From positions 1,120,001-1,184,000 of the forward strand of contig NC_009656.1 in assembly GCF_000017205.1 (NCBI RefSeq): DNA of 64,000 nt, read 5' to 3'. Shown piece by piece: positions 1 through 9,748 of this stretch. The stretch's first letter is position 1. Each line of letters opens with the position of its first letter. The DNA comes from Pseudomonas paraeruginosa PA7 (GTDB lineage: Bacteria; Pseudomonadota; Gammaproteobacteria; Pseudomonadales; Pseudomonadaceae). Under the pieces are notes generated by a model, which was given only the letters and a program-made list of their open reading frames with translations, was not told where the DNA came from and did not search any database. The position numbers and the translations under genes were made by a program.

Positions 1-136
1 CGCTCGGATACGGGAACATCGACAGGCAGTAGAACTTCTCTTTGTCGGGTAGCTCCCTGACGAGGAAGGACTGGTGTTCTTTCCAGTAGTTCTGGGCCTG
101 GGTTTCGATCTCGAGTGGCTGATATTGCTCGTGCAT
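1..136 (-). CDS. leuS: Leucyl-tRNA synthetase, N-terminal fragment
   Basis: This is the first 45 codons of leucyl-tRNA synthetase, the cytoplasmic enzyme that charges tRNA-Leu. The gene starts at the ATG at 136 and runs off the left edge of the window. The visible protein begins [11 protein letters not shown] and continues through WKEHQSF to the [12 protein letters not shown] region, which is the typical N-terminus of bacterial LeuRS leading into the class I HIGH signature just beyond the edge. It is divergent from the DUF1451 gene to its right, an arrangement also known for E. coli leuS and ybeL. Identification is confident, although the catalytic core is not visible. Confidence 0.95.
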
Positions 137-306
137 GGCGCTACTTAGACGTGACTGTTCGAAAGCCTCGTAGCATACATGACCCCCACCGCCGTCGATA
201 GCCCGCGCCGTTTGTCGCCGGGAGCGGTTCGGCCGGACGGGAACGCTAAGCTTGCCCTATGGACGGTCGATGGCTGGCCGTCCAGTGGTACCTTCAGAGG
301 TGTTCG

Positions 307-738
307 ATGGCTGAGCTGCAACGTGCGAGTGTGACGGGAGGTGGGCTGTACGAGAGGCTGCTGCAGCGTCTCGCCCTGGCTCTGGATGAAGCGGATACGG
401 CCGAGCGCCTGCGCGACGAGCGCCCCACGGAACTCGAGTTGCGCGGCCTCAGCGAAGCAGAGATGGGGCTGATACGCGCCTATCTCGACCAGGACCTGCA
501 CTGGTTGCGCGGCTGGCACGCGGCCGCGGAGGAACTGGCGCTGCTCGAGCGCCAGCCCGGCAGGACGGCGCGGCCGCCACGGCCGCAAACGACACCGTTG
601 CGCCGGCATGTCTCGCTCAAGCAGCGACAATTGCTCTGCGCGCTCTGCGGCGCCCCGGTGCAGTGGAGCAAGGGCCATGGCGTGCTGCCGTGCGGCCACT
701 GCGGTTCGCAACTGTTCCGCTCGGGCAACGGTCGCTAG
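307..738 (+). CDS. DUF1451 / YbeL-like zinc-ribbon protein
   Basis: This is a small cytoplasmic protein of about 143 residues with no assigned biochemical function. Its N-terminal two thirds is helical and rich in Leu, Glu and Arg. Its C-terminus carries a zinc ribbon made of two CxxC pairs (CALC, then CGHC about 18 residues later). This layout and the divergent position beside leuS match E. coli YbeL (DUF1451). I chose the ATG at 307 because an AGAGG element lies just upstream and the protein then begins with the family-like helical region. The in-frame ATG at 259 would add 16 residues without a convincing ribosome binding site. The family assignment is from architecture and synteny only. 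Confidence 0.75.
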   Translation: MAELQRASVTGGGLYERLLQRLALALDEADTAERLRDERPTELELRGLSEAEMGLIRAYLDQDLHWLRGWHAAAEELALLERQPGRTARPPRPQTTPLRRHVSLKQRQLLCALCGAPVQWSKGHGVLPCGHCGSQLFRSGNGR

Positions 739-810
739 AGGCTTACTGCCGAAGTTTCGCCACGCGTCGCACAATCCTTTAGATTGCCTCCTTCCGACAG
801 GGAGGGGACG

Positions 811-1572
811 ATGCCGATCCGTTATTTCTTCAAGCAACTGCTGCTGCCGCCCGGCGGTCTGCTGGTATTGCTGTTCCTGGCGTTCTGGTGGCGTGACAGG
901 CGGCCGCGGCTGGCGCGCCTGTGCGGCGTCTGCGGATTCTTCGGGTTGTGGCTGATGAGCATGCCGCTGAGCGTGGAATGGATGGGCCGCTGGATCGAGA
1001 GCGAACCCGCGCTGCGGGCGGAAGACTGGCCGGGCCTGGCGCAGCGCGCCGACGCCATCGTCATCCTCGGTGCCGGGCGGCAGACCAGCGATCCGGCCTG
1101 GGGCGACGACGCCCCCAGCCTGCTGGCGGCCGAGCGGCTGCGCTACGCCGCGCGGCTGGCCAGGGCGTCGTCCCTGCCGGTGCTGACCAGCGGCGGCCTG
1201 CACTATGGCCGGCCGCCCAGCGAGGCGGCGCTGATGGCCAACGCGCTGCTGGAGGATTTCGGCGTGCCGGCCCGCTGGCAGGAAGGCCTCAGTCGCACGA
1301 CCTGGGAGAACGCCACCCTCAGCGCCCCGCAGCTACGCGAGGCCGGCGTGCGCCGGGTGGTGCTGGTGACCCAGGCCTGGCACATGCAGCGGGCGCGCTG
1401 GAGTTTCGAGCGCCAGGGCTTCGAGGTGATCCCGGCGCCGGTCGGTTTCCTCGGTGGGGCCAACCTGCGCCCGTTCGGCGGCTGGCTGCCGGAGGCGCAG
1501 GCGTTCTGGCAGAGCGGCATGCTGCTGAACGAGGCCGTCGGCCTGCTCGGCTATCGCCTGTTCTACCGCTGA
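811..1572 (+). CDS. YdcF/ElyC-type DUF218 envelope protein
   Basis: This is a 253-residue inner-membrane protein with two N-terminal hydrophobic segments (about residues 8-25 and 37-53) followed by a DUF218 domain. The domain holds a VILGAG strand near residue 85 and the conserved AWHMQRARWSFERQGF segment near residue 195. DUF218 members such as E. coli ElyC are linked to envelope or peptidoglycan-precursor metabolism, but their reaction is not settled. The ATG at 811 is preceded by a strong GGGAGGGG element. A TTG nine codons upstream is less likely. It is transcribed away from leuS and converges with lnt. Confidence 0.8.
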   Translation: MPIRYFFKQLLLPPGGLLVLLFLAFWWRDRRPRLARLCGVCGFFGLWLMSMPLSVEWMGRWIESEPALRAEDWPGLAQRADAIVILGAGRQTSDPAWGDDAPSLLAAERLRYAARLARASSLPVLTSGGLHYGRPPSEAALMANALLEDFGVPARWQEGLSRTTWENATLSAPQLREAGVRRVVLVTQAWHMQRARWSFERQGFEVIPAPVGFLGGANLRPFGGWLPEAQAFWQSGMLLNEAVGLLGYRLFYR

Positions 1573-1581
1573 AACGCGGTC

Positions 1582-1598
1582 GGCGCCGCTGCGGCGCC
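1582..1598. terminator. GC-rich hairpin between convergent genes
   Basis: GGCGCCG and CGGCGCC form a perfect seven-pair stem around a CTG loop between the stop of the DUF218 gene and the stop of lnt. There is no T-run on either side, so terminator function is a weak inference. Confidence 0.35.
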
Positions 1599-1620
1599 GG
1601 TCGTCGAGCGAGCGCTGGCC

Positions 1621-3156
1621 TCAGCCGAACAGCCGGCGCTCCTGCGGGCGCAACCGGCGACCGAGCAGGGCCCATAGCAGCAGCACGCCGGCCAGGCCGG
1701 CCAGCGGCCAGACACGGTACTGCAGGTAGGGCGTGAGGCCCTGCATCGGTATCACCTCGCCACGCAGGATGCCCTGCTGGAACTGCGGGATCTGCTTGAC
1801 GATCCGGCCGTAGGGATCGATCAACCCGGTGACGCCATTGTTGGTCGCGCGGATCATCCAGCGGCCGCTCTCCAGGGCGCGCATCTGCGCCATCTGCAGG
1901 TGCTGCAGCGGGCCGATGGAGGTGCCGAACCAGGTATCGTTGCTCACCGTCAGCAGGACCTGGCTCTGCGCCGCGAGGGCGGCGGCGAACTCCGGATAGA
2001 CCACTTCATAGCAGATGTACGGGGCGATCTCGTAGCCCTTGGCCTTGAGCAGCGCCTGGTCGGCCGGACCGCGGGCGAAGTCGGACATGGGCAGGTCGAA
2101 GAAGGCGATCAGGCCGCGCAGCAGGTCCTGCAGCGGCACGTATTCGCCGAACGGCACCAGCTTCTGCTTGAGGTAGGTGCCCGCGCCTTCGCCGACCACG
2201 GTGATGCCGTTGAAGTAGCGGCTGTTTCCGTCGGCGAGGCGCTCGCGCACCGGTACTCCGGTGATCAGCGCGGCCTTCTTGTCGGCGGCGACCTGGCCCA
2301 TGGCGCCGAGGTAGCCGCTGGCCATGTCCTTGAGAATCGGCACCGCGGTTTCCGGCCAGACGATCAGGTCGACGTCCTGCTGCGGCAGGCTCAGGTCGCG
2401 GTAGAGGTCGAGTTGCGCGCGGACCTGCGTCGGGTCCCACTTCAGCTCCTGGGCGATGTTGCCCTGGATCGCCACTACCTTCAGCGGTTCGCCGGCCGAA
2501 TGGGTCCAGGCGTGGCCCTTGAGATAGAGGCCGGCCGCCCACGGGCCGAGCAGCAGGACCAGCGCCAGCAGCAGGCTGGCACCGTGCGGGAAGAGGCGCG
2601 GCAGGTTCACCAGCAGGGCCGCACTGAGAGCGATGACGAAGGACGACAGCCACACGCCGCCCACCGGGACCAGCCCGGCCAGTGGGCCCTGCAGTTGGCT
2701 GTAGCCGGCATAGAGCCAGGGGAAGCCGGTGAGGAACCAGCTGCGGAACAGTTCCAGCGCCAGCCACAGCGCGGCGAACGCCAGGGCGTCGCCCAGCGGC
2801 GCGTTGTCGCGGCGCAGGCAGCGCGCCCACAGCCAGGCCGGCAGGGCGAAGAAGAAGGCGACGCCGGCGGTGAAGCCGAGCATCAGGAAGCTCGCCAGCG
2901 GCACCGAGGCGGCGCCATAGTCGTGGATGCTGACGTAGATCCAGCTGGTGCCGGCGCCGAACGCGCCGAAGCCGTACCACCAGCCGCGCCATAGCGCGGC
3001 GCGGGCGGGCAGGCCGCGCAGGCCGAGATAGAGCAGGGCGATCGAGAGGATCGCCAGCGGCCAGTAGTCGAAGGGCGCCAGGGCCAGTGGGGTGAGCGCG
3101 CCCGCGGCCAGCGCCAGCAGGTGCCCGGGCCAGCCGGGACGAGAAATCCAACGCAT
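1621..3156 (-). CDS. lnt: Apolipoprotein N-acyltransferase
   Basis: Lnt is the integral inner-membrane enzyme that transfers a third acyl chain from phospholipid to the N-terminal cysteine of diacylated lipoproteins. The 511-residue product has about six hydrophobic segments in its first 200 residues and a nitrilase-like periplasmic domain after them. The expected triad is visible: Glu in VWPETAVP, Lys in the LKQKLVPFGEY segment and Cys in YICYEVVYPE. A final hydrophobic helix follows near residue 490. The length matches E. coli Lnt. It is the last gene of the run miaB-ybeZ-ybeY-corC-lnt, a widely conserved order. The start is the ATG at 3156. Confidence 0.96.
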   Translation of the reverse strand: MRWISRPGWPGHLLALAAGALTPLALAPFDYWPLAILSIALLYLGLRGLPARAALWRGWWYGFGAFGAGTSWIYVSIHDYGAASVPLASFLMLGFTAGVAFFFALPAWLWARCLRRDNAPLGDALAFAALWLALELFRSWFLTGFPWLYAGYSQLQGPLAGLVPVGGVWLSSFVIALSAALLVNLPRLFPHGASLLLALVLLLGPWAAGLYLKGHAWTHSAGEPLKVVAIQGNIAQELKWDPTQVRAQLDLYRDLSLPQQDVDLIVWPETAVPILKDMASGYLGAMGQVAADKKAALITGVPVRERLADGNSRYFNGITVVGEGAGTYLKQKLVPFGEYVPLQDLLRGLIAFFDLPMSDFARGPADQALLKAKGYEIAPYICYEVVYPEFAAALAAQSQVLLTVSNDTWFGTSIGPLQHLQMAQMRALESGRWMIRATNNGVTGLIDPYGRIVKQIPQFQQGILRGEVIPMQGLTPYLQYRVWPLAGLAGVLLLWALLGRRLRPQERRLFG

Positions 3157-3353
3157 CGAATGTCCTTAGAACCTGTTCAATGTCCGACTGCGCAGACACG
3201 GGCCGCTTTCCGGGGCCGACGCAAGCCGCCCGCGGCGTCACCGGCGGACGTGCCGGTCTGGCGCAAGGCGCAAGAGTAAAGGAGGGGCTGGCGAGACGCC
3301 AGAAGGACGACGAGGGAAGATGCCCCCCGCACCGTGGCGCAGGGGGAGCAGGC

Positions 3354-4193
3354 TCAGTTCTGCAGTGGAGACAGGCGCAGCAGGTGCACGCGGCGGCTGT
3401 CGGCGTTGAGCACGCGGAAGCGGAACTCGCCGAGTTCTACCACCTCGTTGCGCTTGGGCAGATGGCCGAAGGCACTCATCACCAGGCCGCCGACGGTGTC
3501 GAATTCCTCGTCGGAAAACTCCGAGCCGAAGAAGTCGTTGAAGGCATCCACCGGAGTCAGCGCCTTGACGATGAAATCGCCGCTGGGCAGCGGCTTGATG
3601 TAGCTGTCTTCCTCGACGTCATGCTCGTCCTCGATGTCGCCGACGATCTGCTCCAGCACGTCCTCGATGGTCACCAGGCCGGCCACGCCGCCGTATTCGT
3701 CGATGACGATGGCCATGTGGTTGCGGTTGGCGCGGAATTCGCGGAGCAGGACGTTGAGGCGCTTGGATTCGGGAACGAAGGTGGCCGGGCGCAGCAGTTC
3801 CTTGATGTCGAACGGACGCTCGTCGTTGTGCAGGATCAGTGGCAGCAGGTCCTTGGCCAGCAGCACGCCCATGATGTCGTCGAGGCTTTCGCCGATCACC
3901 GGATAGCGCGAGTGGGCGGCCTCGATGATGGCGGGGAGGAATTCCTTCGGCGTCTGGGTCGAGCGGATGCTCATCATCTGCGAACGCGGCACCATGATGT
4001 CGCGAACCTGCAGGTCGGCGACCTGGATCGCCCCCTCGACGATGGACAGCGCCTCGCTGTCCAGCAGCTTGTTGTCGTGGGCATCGCGCAGCAGCTCGAG
4101 GAGCTCCTGGCGGTTTCTCGGCTCGTGGGCAAAAGCCTGGGTGATCTTGTCCAGCCAGGACTTGTGCCCGTTGCTCGATCGGTCTTCGCTCAT
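3354..4193 (-). CDS. corC: CorC/YbeX-type CBS-pair protein
   Basis: This is a 279-residue cytoplasmic protein. It has an N-terminal segment with [11 protein letters not shown] near residue 65, two CBS modules (about 65-125 and 130-190), and a C-terminal CorC_HlyC transporter-associated domain. The region [26 protein letters not shown] is diagnostic. YbeX/CorC proteins have been linked to magnesium/cobalt homeostasis and, in E. coli, to ribosome metabolism; the exact role is unresolved. The start ATG overlaps the ybeY stop by 4 nt (4190-4193), so the two genes are probably translationally coupled. About 195 nt separate it from lnt. Confidence 0.92.
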   Translation of the reverse strand: MSEDRSSNGHKSWLDKITQAFAHEPRNRQELLELLRDAHDNKLLDSEALSIVEGAIQVADLQVRDIMVPRSQMMSIRSTQTPKEFLPAIIEAAHSRYPVIGESLDDIMGVLLAKDLLPLILHNDERPFDIKELLRPATFVPESKRLNVLLREFRANRNHMAIVIDEYGGVAGLVTIEDVLEQIVGDIEDEHDVEEDSYIKPLPSGDFIVKALTPVDAFNDFFGSEFSDEEFDTVGGLVMSAFGHLPKRNEVVELGEFRFRVLNADSRRVHLLRLSPLQN

Positions 4194-4672
4194 TTTTCCT
4201 TGCTCGGTGGCTCTTCGTCGTCGCAGGCGTATGGGTCGGGATGGCCCAGTTCCGCCAGCAATTCACGTTCCAGTGTTTCCATTTCTTCCGCTTCGGCGTC
4301 GTCGATATGGTCGTAGCCGAGCAGGTGCAGGCAGCCGTGGATCACCAGGTGCGCCCAGTGGGCCTGCAGGGGCTTGTGCTGTTCGCGCGCCTCGCGGGCG
4401 ACCACCGGGGCGCAGATGACCAGGTCGCCGAGCAGCGGGATATCGAGGAACTCCTCCGGCACGTCGGCGGGAAAGGACAGCACGTTGGTCGCGTAGTCCT
4501 TGTGCCGGTAGGTGCTGTTCAGCTCCAGGCCCTCGGCCTCGTCCACCAGGCGGATGGTCAGTTCCGACTCCGCCCGCTGGCGCAGGGCCAGTTCGCACCA
4601 GGCGCGGAACTGCGCCTCGCTGGGCAGGTCGGCGGCGTCACTGGCGACCTGCAGGTCGAGCTCAAGCGGCAT
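4190..4672 (-). CDS. ybeY: Endoribonuclease YbeY
   Basis: YbeY is a zinc-dependent single-strand endoribonuclease involved in 16S rRNA 3' maturation and ribosome quality control. The product is about 160 residues and carries the UPF0054 metal-binding motif [11 protein letters not shown] (H-x3-H-x5-H) in its C-terminal half. I chose the ATG at 4672 because the next upstream ATG (4696) adds only eight non-conserved residues. The chosen start overlaps the end of ybeZ by 11 nt, and the stop overlaps corC. The ybeZ-ybeY-ybeX order is typical of gammaproteobacteria. The protein is acidic near the C-terminus. Confidence 0.93.
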   Translation of the reverse strand: MPLELDLQVASDAADLPSEAQFRAWCELALRQRAESELTIRLVDEAEGLELNSTYRHKDYATNVLSFPADVPEEFLDIPLLGDLVICAPVVAREAREQHKPLQAHWAHLVIHGCLHLLGYDHIDDAEAEEMETLERELLAELGHPDPYACDDEEPPSKEK

Positions 4673-5684
4673 CGTGACCGCCCTTGCCGCTCCCATCGAC
4701 CGGTCGCACCTGGCCCTGCTGGCGACTTTCGTGGCGTTCGTAGGCTTCGACGATACGCTGCACCAGCGGGTGGCGCACCACGTCCTTGGGCTTGAAGTGG
4801 GTGAAACTGATGCCGGGGACGTCCTGCAGCACCTCGATCACGTGCCTGAGGCCGGAGCGGGTGCCGCGCGGCAGGTCGACCTGGGTGACGTCGCCGGTGA
4901 TCACCGCGGTGGAGCCGAAGCCGATCCGGGTGAGGAACATCTTCATTTGCTCGACGGTGGTGTTCTGGCTCTCGTCGAGGATGATGAAGCTGTTGTTCAG
5001 CGTGCGCCCGCGCATGTAGGCCAGCGGCGCGACCTCGATGACGTTGCGCTCGATCAGCTTGGCCACGTGCTCGAAACCGAGCATCTCGTAGAGGGCGTCG
5101 TACAGTGGGCGCAGGTAGGGGTCGATCTTCTGCGACAGGTCGCCGGGCAGGAAGCCGAGCTTCTCGCCGGCCTCGACCGCCGGGCGCACCAGCAGGATGC
5201 GGCGGATCTGCTCGCGCTCCAGGGCGTCCACCGCGCAGGCCACGGCGAGGTAGGTCTTGCCGGTGCCGGCCGGGCCGATGCCGAAGTTGATGTCGTGGTC
5301 GAGGATCGCCTTGACGTAGCGCTGCTGGTTGGCGCCGCGCGGGCGGATGTGCGCCTTGCGCGACTTCAGGGTGATCTGCGGCGCGCTCTGCAGCTCCTCG
5401 AGGTCTTCCAGGCCGGACTCCTGGAGGAACAGGTGCACGGTGTCGGGGCTGAGATCGGTACCGTTCTGCGCTTCGCGGTAGAGGCGCTGCAGCAGGCGTT
5501 CGGCGACCTTGGTCCGGCGCGGTTCGCCGGCCAGCTCGAACTGGTTGCCGCGGTTGCGGATCTCGATATCGAGACGTTTCTCGATCTGGTGGAGATGTTC
5601 GTCGAACTGCCCGCAAAGTGTCGCGAAGCTGCGGGCGTCGAACGGCTCGAGGATGAATCGATGAAGTTCCTGGGGGGCGTTCAA
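4662..5684 (-). CDS. ybeZ: PhoH-family ATPase YbeZ (TTG start)
   Basis: This is a cytoplasmic P-loop protein of the PhoH family, about 340 residues, that works with YbeY in RNA metabolism. A Walker A motif ([12 protein letters not shown]) sits near residue 137, and the Walker B-like ILDESQN lies about 100 residues later, followed by the [11 protein letters not shown] segment. No ATG exists in the 5' part of the frame. The most family-like N-terminus ([10 protein letters not shown]) corresponds to a TTG at 5684. Another TTG at 5753 would add 23 atypical residues. The ribosome binding site is weak, so the exact start is uncertain. It lies 169 nt downstream of miaB. Confidence 0.9.
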   Translation of the reverse strand: MNAPQELHRFILEPFDARSFATLCGQFDEHLHQIEKRLDIEIRNRGNQFELAGEPRRTKVAERLLQRLYREAQNGTDLSPDTVHLFLQESGLEDLEELQSAPQITLKSRKAHIRPRGANQQRYVKAILDHDINFGIGPAGTGKTYLAVACAVDALEREQIRRILLVRPAVEAGEKLGFLPGDLSQKIDPYLRPLYDALYEMLGFEHVAKLIERNVIEVAPLAYMRGRTLNNSFIILDESQNTTVEQMKMFLTRIGFGSTAVITGDVTQVDLPRGTRSGLRHVIEVLQDVPGISFTHFKPKDVVRHPLVQRIVEAYERHESRQQGQVRPVDGSGKGGHDAA

Positions 5685-5853
5685 GGTGTTCTGTCGTACT
5701 CGCCAGTGGCTGGTTGATAGGGAAGAGGATAACCGCTGGATACCCTCGCGCAAAGTTGCCGCATCGCGGTGGCGCTCCCGGCGCGCCTGCTGAATCGTTG
5801 GTTCAGCGGCACGGCGGGAAGGTTCAGCGGCGCCGCCGTACGGTCGTGCCGGC

Positions 5854-7194
5854 TCAGTGCAGGGTGCCCTCGATCAGCGTGCCACGCAGCGAGTGCGGCA
5901 GCGCGTCGTCGATGTGCACCTGGGCGAACTGGCCGATCAGGCGTGGATTGTCGCAGCGGAAGTTGACGATCCGGTTGTTCTCGGTGCGCCCCTGGAGCAT
6001 GCCGGGGTCCTTCTTCGAGAAGTCGGTGACCAGGATCCGCTGGGTGCTGCCGACCATCCGCCGGCTGATCTCGTAGCCCTGCTGGTGGATGCGGCCCTGG
6101 AGGATCTGCAGGCGCCGTTTCTTCACTTCTTCCGGCAGGTCGTCGGCGAGATCGGCGGCGGGCGTGCCGGGACGCGCGCTGTAGATGAAGGAGAAGGAAA
6201 AGTCGAAGCCGACCTCTTCCACCAGTTTCATGGTCTGCTCGAAGTCCTTTTCGGTTTCCCCGGGGAAGCCGACGATGAAGTCGGAGCTGATGCAGATGTC
6301 CGGGACCGCGGCCTTCAGCTTGCGAATCCGCGACTTGTACTCCAGCACCGTGTGGTTGCGCTTCATCGCCGCCAGCACGCGATCCGAGCCCGACTGCACC
6401 GGCAGGTGGATGAACTTCACCAGTTCCGGCACCTCGGCGTGGGCCTGGATCAGCGCGTCGGAGAACTCCAGCGGGTGCGAGGTGGTGTAGCGGATCCGCT
6501 CGATTCCGTCGACGGCGGCGACCACCCGCAGCAACTCGGCGAAGTCGGCGAGACGGCCGTCGTGGGTCTGGCCGCGGAAGCCATTGACGTTCTGCCCGAG
6601 CAGGGTGACTTCGCGGACGCCATTCTCGGCCAGGTGGATGACCTCGGCGATGACGTCGTCGAACGGCCGGCTGACTTCCTCGCCGCGGGTATAGGGCACC
6701 ACGCAGAAGCTGCAATACTTGCTGCAGCCTTCCATCACCGAGACGAAGGCCGTGGGACCGTCGACCCGCGGCTCCGGCAGGCGGTCGAACTTCTCGATCT
6801 CCGGGAAGGACACGTCGACCTGCGGCTTGCGCGTGCTGCGCGCGGCATCGATCATTTCCGGCAGGCGGTGCAGTGTCTGCGGGCCGAAGACCACGTCGAC
6901 ATAGGGCGCGCGCTCACGGATCGCGGCGCCTTCCTGGCTGGCCACGCAGCCGCCGACGCCGATCACCAGGTCGGGATTCTGCTGTTTCAGGTCGCGCCAC
7001 ATGCCCAGCTTGGAAAACACCTTTTCCTGGGCCTTCTCGCGAATCGAGCAGGTATTGAGCAGGATGACGTCGGCCTCGGCGGCGTTTTCGGTCACCTCGA
7101 GGGCTTGGTGTTCACCGAGCAGGTCCGCCATTCGCGAGGAGTCGTACTCGTTCATCTGGCAGCCGTGGGTTTCGATGAAAAGCTTCTTGGCCAT
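5854..7194 (-). CDS. miaB: tRNA-2-methylthio-N6-dimethylallyladenosine synthase MiaB
   Basis: MiaB is a radical-SAM methylthiotransferase that converts i6A37 to ms2i6A37 in tRNAs reading UNN codons. The 446-residue protein has the three expected domains. The UPF0004 N-terminus contains [11 protein letters not shown] and further cysteines at NTCSIREKA and GGCVASQEG for the auxiliary cluster. The radical-SAM core has CSKYCSFC near residue 157. The C-terminal TRAM domain starts near residue 380. It heads the run towards lnt and is divergent from the DUF1820 gene. A perfect TATAAT lies about 33 nt upstream. Confidence 0.97.
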   Translation of the reverse strand: MAKKLFIETHGCQMNEYDSSRMADLLGEHQALEVTENAAEADVILLNTCSIREKAQEKVFSKLGMWRDLKQQNPDLVIGVGGCVASQEGAAIRERAPYVDVVFGPQTLHRLPEMIDAARSTRKPQVDVSFPEIEKFDRLPEPRVDGPTAFVSVMEGCSKYCSFCVVPYTRGEEVSRPFDDVIAEVIHLAENGVREVTLLGQNVNGFRGQTHDGRLADFAELLRVVAAVDGIERIRYTTSHPLEFSDALIQAHAEVPELVKFIHLPVQSGSDRVLAAMKRNHTVLEYKSRIRKLKAAVPDICISSDFIVGFPGETEKDFEQTMKLVEEVGFDFSFSFIYSARPGTPAADLADDLPEEVKKRRLQILQGRIHQQGYEISRRMVGSTQRILVTDFSKKDPGMLQGRTENNRIVNFRCDNPRLIGQFAQVHIDDALPHSLRGTLIEGTLH

Positions 7195-7226
7195 GCGCTT
7201 CGTCGGACAGTTCGAAAGGACCGGGC

Positions 7227-7232
7227 ATTATA
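7227..7232 (-). promoter_or_regulatory. miaB -10 element TATAAT
   Basis: A perfect sigma-70 -10 hexamer lies on the minus strand 33 nt before the miaB start. The -35 region (about 7249-7255) is poor. No other start-proximal signal is seen for this operon. Confidence 0.55.
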
Positions 7233-7258
7233 GAGGGAGGGGGGCCGGCTTCCTAGCG

Positions 7259-7285
7259 TTGCTGGCCGAAAGGCTGTGCTATGAT
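7259..7285 (+). promoter_or_regulatory. Promoter for the DUF1820 gene
   Basis: TTGCTG at 7259-7264 and TATGAT at 7280-7285 are separated by 15 nt, about 37 nt before the ATG at 7322. The -10 is strong but the spacing is short. Confidence 0.5.
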
Positions 7286-7321
7286 TCGCGCCCTTCTTTT
7301 TCCGGCATTGCTTTCCCCGCC

Positions 7322-7654
7322 ATGAACAAGCGCGAAAACCCCATCTACAAGGTGATTTTCCTCAACCAGGGCCAGGTCTTCGAGATGTACGCCAAGCAGA
7401 TCTACCAGAGCGATCTGTGGGGCTTCCTGGAAATCGAGGAGTTCGTCTTCGGCGAGCGTACCCAGGTGGTGGTGGATCCCAGCGAGGAGAAGCTCAAGGC
7501 GCAGTTCGAAGGCGTGCTGCGCAGCTTCGTGCCGATGCATGCGATCGTCCGTATCGACGAGGTCGAGCGCCTCGGCACGCCGAAGATCAGCGAGGCCAAG
7601 GGTGCCGGCAACGTCATGCCGTTCCCCATGCCGATGCCCGGCAAGAGCGACTGA
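7322..7654 (+). CDS. DUF1820 family protein
   Basis: This is a 110-residue cytoplasmic protein of unknown function, conserved in pseudomonads and related gammaproteobacteria as DUF1820. The N-terminus MNKRENPIYKVIFLNQGQ is strongly family-like, and the C-terminus ends in a Pro/Met-rich tail (MPFPMPMPG). There is no signal peptide or membrane segment. The ATG at 7322 is the natural start. The open frame extends upstream into the divergent miaB region, but that extension is antisense to miaB and lies before the promoter. It is a single-gene unit convergent with the Sel1-repeat gene. Confidence 0.85.
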   Translation: MNKRENPIYKVIFLNQGQVFEMYAKQIYQSDLWGFLEIEEFVFGERTQVVVDPSEEKLKAQFEGVLRSFVPMHAIVRIDEVERLGTPKISEAKGAGNVMPFPMPMPGKSD

Positions 7655-7672
7655 TCCACTTGGGCGCGAGGG

Positions 7673-8221
7673 TCAGGGCAGCGGCGCGAAGGGCGTGACG
7701 CCGCCGGCGGTCTGCAACTCGATCAGATAGTTGCGGAAGATCTGGCCGAGAACCCGGGTGGCGATGTCCAGCTCGTCGCGGTTCATCTGCTCGGCCACCA
7801 GGTCGGCGCTGTCCAGCGCGTCCTCGGCGCCGTTCACCGCGGCCATCTTCAGCACGATGTAGGCCTGTACGTTGTTCGCCGGTACCCCTTCGCCGCGGAA
7901 AAACATGGTGCCCAGGTGGTACTGGGCCAGGGCATGGCCCTGCAGCGAAGCTTTCTCGAACCAGTTGAGGGCGGCCTGGAGGTCGCGCGGGATGCGCTGG
8001 CCGTCGTAGAAGAACTCGCCCAGTTCGTATTGCGCCTCGGCGTCGCCGTCGTTGGCGACCTTCTGGCAGGTGGCGAGGGCTTGCTGCAATTCTTCGGGAA
8101 CGGTGTTCAGCGCGCAGCGGCCGGTCGCTGGAATCAGCAACGAGTTGCCTCCCGCCTGCGCGAGCAGCGGCTGGAGGAGCAACAGGCAACCCAGGGCGAG
8201 GGTGCGGCCGGTACGGAACAT
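7673..8221 (-). CDS. Exported Sel1-repeat protein
   Basis: This is a 182-residue protein with a clear N-terminal signal peptide (MFRTGRTLALGCLLLLQPLLAQA, cleaved near residue 24). Two Sel1-like repeats follow, around residues 60-130, with motifs such as AQYELGEFFYDG and AQYHLGTMFFRGEGV. Sel1 repeats are protein-interaction modules of the TPR type, so a periplasmic scaffold role is plausible but unproven. The ATG at 8221 is preceded by AGGAGGT at a spacing of about 11. A promoter (TTGTAA, 18 nt, CATAAT) lies upstream. The gene overlaps nothing and is separated from hemL by about 200 nt. Confidence 0.82.
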   Translation of the reverse strand: MFRTGRTLALGCLLLLQPLLAQAGGNSLLIPATGRCALNTVPEELQQALATCQKVANDGDAEAQYELGEFFYDGQRIPRDLQAALNWFEKASLQGHALAQYHLGTMFFRGEGVPANNVQAYIVLKMAAVNGAEDALDSADLVAEQMNRDELDIATRVLGQIFRNYLIELQTAGGVTPFAPLP

Positions 8222-8290
8222 GAGGGGAAGACACCTCCTGGATCGGGGCGGGCAAGGGCTGCCCGGCCAACGAAATGCGCTGACCCTCAC

Positions 8291-8320
8291 ATTATGAAAT
8301 AAGCCGACGCCTCCTTACAA
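8291..8320 (-). promoter_or_regulatory. Promoter for the Sel1-repeat gene
   Basis: Read on the minus strand, TTGTAA (8320-8315) and CATAAT (8296-8291) are spaced by 18 nt, about 70 nt upstream of the ATG at 8221. Confidence 0.5.
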
Positions 8321-8398
8321 AGTCTTTACTGTCTTTTCGGGAACTTTGTCGGTGTGCCTATGCGTTTCGGGTAGGAATGTCCTGCGCCAGGGGCGGGC

Positions 8399-8416
8399 GG
8401 CGCCCGGAAGGGCGCC
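8399..8416 (-). terminator. Hairpin downstream of hemL
   Basis: GGCGCCC and GGGCGCC form a seven-pair stem with a GGAA loop, 11 nt after the hemL stop. No T-run follows on the minus strand, so it is a terminator-like structure only. Confidence 0.4.
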
Positions 8417-8426
8417 GTAAGGGAGG

Positions 8427-9710
8427 TCACTTCAGCGCGGCGAAGGCTTTCTCTGCGGCGTTCAGCGTGATTTCCAGTTCCCTGTCGCCATGGGCGATCG
8501 AGGTGAAACCGGCTTCGAAGGCGCTCGGCGCCAGGTACACGCCGCCGTCGAGCATCAGGTGGAAGAAGCGCTTGAAACGCTCCACATCGCTGGTCATCAC
8601 GTCCTCGAAGGTGACGATGGCCTCGGCGTCAGTGAAATACAGGCCGAACATGCCGCCGGCCTGGGTGGTGACGAAGGGGATGCCGGCGGCGTCGGCGCGC
8701 TGCTGCAGGCCCTCGAGCATGCGCGTGGTGTAGGCGCCCAGCTCGTCATGGAAGCCGGGGCGGCTGATCAGGCGCAGGGTGGTCAGGCCGGCGGCCATCG
8801 CCAGCGGGTTGCCCGACAGGGTGCCGGCCTGGTAGACCGGGCCCAGCGGGGATATCTGCTGCATGATCTCGCGCTTGCCGCCGAAGGCACCCACCGGCAT
8901 GCCGCCGCCGATGATCTTGCCGAAAGTCGACAGGTCCGGGGTGACCCCGTAGTAGGCCTGGGCGCCGCCGAGGGCAACGCGGAAGCCGGTCATCACCTCG
9001 TCGAAGATCAACACCACGCCATGCTCGTCGCAAGCCTCGCGCAGGCCTTCGAGGAAGCCCGGCGCCGGCGGCACGCAGTTCATGTTGCCGGCGACCGGCT
9101 CGACGATGATGCAGGCGACGTCCGTGCCGACCTCGGCGAGGGTCTCGCGCACCGCCTCGATGTCGTTGAAAGGCAGCGTCAGGGTGTGCTTGGCGAAGGC
9201 CGCCGGCACGCCCGGGGAATTCGGCACGCCGAAGGTCAGGGCGCCGGAGCCGGCCTTCACCAGCAGGCTGTCGGAGTGGCCGTGGTAGCAGCCTTCGAAC
9301 TTGATGATGCTGTCGCGTCCGGTATAGCCCCGGGCCAGGCGGATCGCGCTCATGGTCGCCTCGGTGCCGGAGCTGACCATGCGCACCATTTCCATCGACG
9401 GCACCATGGCGCAGACCAGGTCGGCCATTTCCACTTCCAGCGCGGTCGGCGCGCCGTAGGACAGGCCGTGGTCGAGCTGCCGGCGCACCGCGTCGAGCAC
9501 GTCCGGGTGGCTGTGGCCGAGGATCATCGGGCCCCAGGAGCCGACGTAGTCCACGTAGCGCTTGTCGTCTTCGTCCAGCACATAGGCGCCTTCGGCATGC
9601 TTGAAGAACAGCGGGGTGCCGCCGACGCTCTTGAAGGCGCGCACCGGGGAGTTGACCCCGCCGGGGATGTGTTTCTGGGCGTTGCTGAACAGCGTTTCGG
9701 AACGGGACAT
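8427..9710 (-). CDS. hemL: Glutamate-1-semialdehyde 2,1-aminomutase
   Basis: HemL is the PLP-dependent enzyme that isomerises glutamate-1-semialdehyde to 5-aminolevulinate, the last step of the C5 route to heme. The 427-residue protein begins [26 protein letters not shown], typical for the family. It shows the class III aminotransferase features [11 protein letters not shown] and the PLP-lysine segment [18 protein letters not shown] near residue 265. It is the third gene of thiD-thiE-hemL, with 38 nt between thiE and hemL. Pairing of thiamine and heme genes is common in Pseudomonas. Start, length and motifs agree. Confidence 0.97.
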   Translation of the reverse strand: MSRSETLFSNAQKHIPGGVNSPVRAFKSVGGTPLFFKHAEGAYVLDEDDKRYVDYVGSWGPMILGHSHPDVLDAVRRQLDHGLSYGAPTALEVEMADLVCAMVPSMEMVRMVSSGTEATMSAIRLARGYTGRDSIIKFEGCYHGHSDSLLVKAGSGALTFGVPNSPGVPAAFAKHTLTLPFNDIEAVRETLAEVGTDVACIIVEPVAGNMNCVPPAPGFLEGLREACDEHGVVLIFDEVMTGFRVALGGAQAYYGVTPDLSTFGKIIGGGMPVGAFGGKREIMQQISPLGPVYQAGTLSGNPLAMAAGLTTLRLISRPGFHDELGAYTTRMLEGLQQRADAAGIPFVTTQAGGMFGLYFTDAEAIVTFEDVMTSDVERFKRFFHLMLDGGVYLAPSAFEAGFTSIAHGDRELEITLNAAEKAFAALK

Positions 9711-9748
9711 GGCTAGCTCTCTATCTCTTCGGGCGAGGCGCGGAGGCG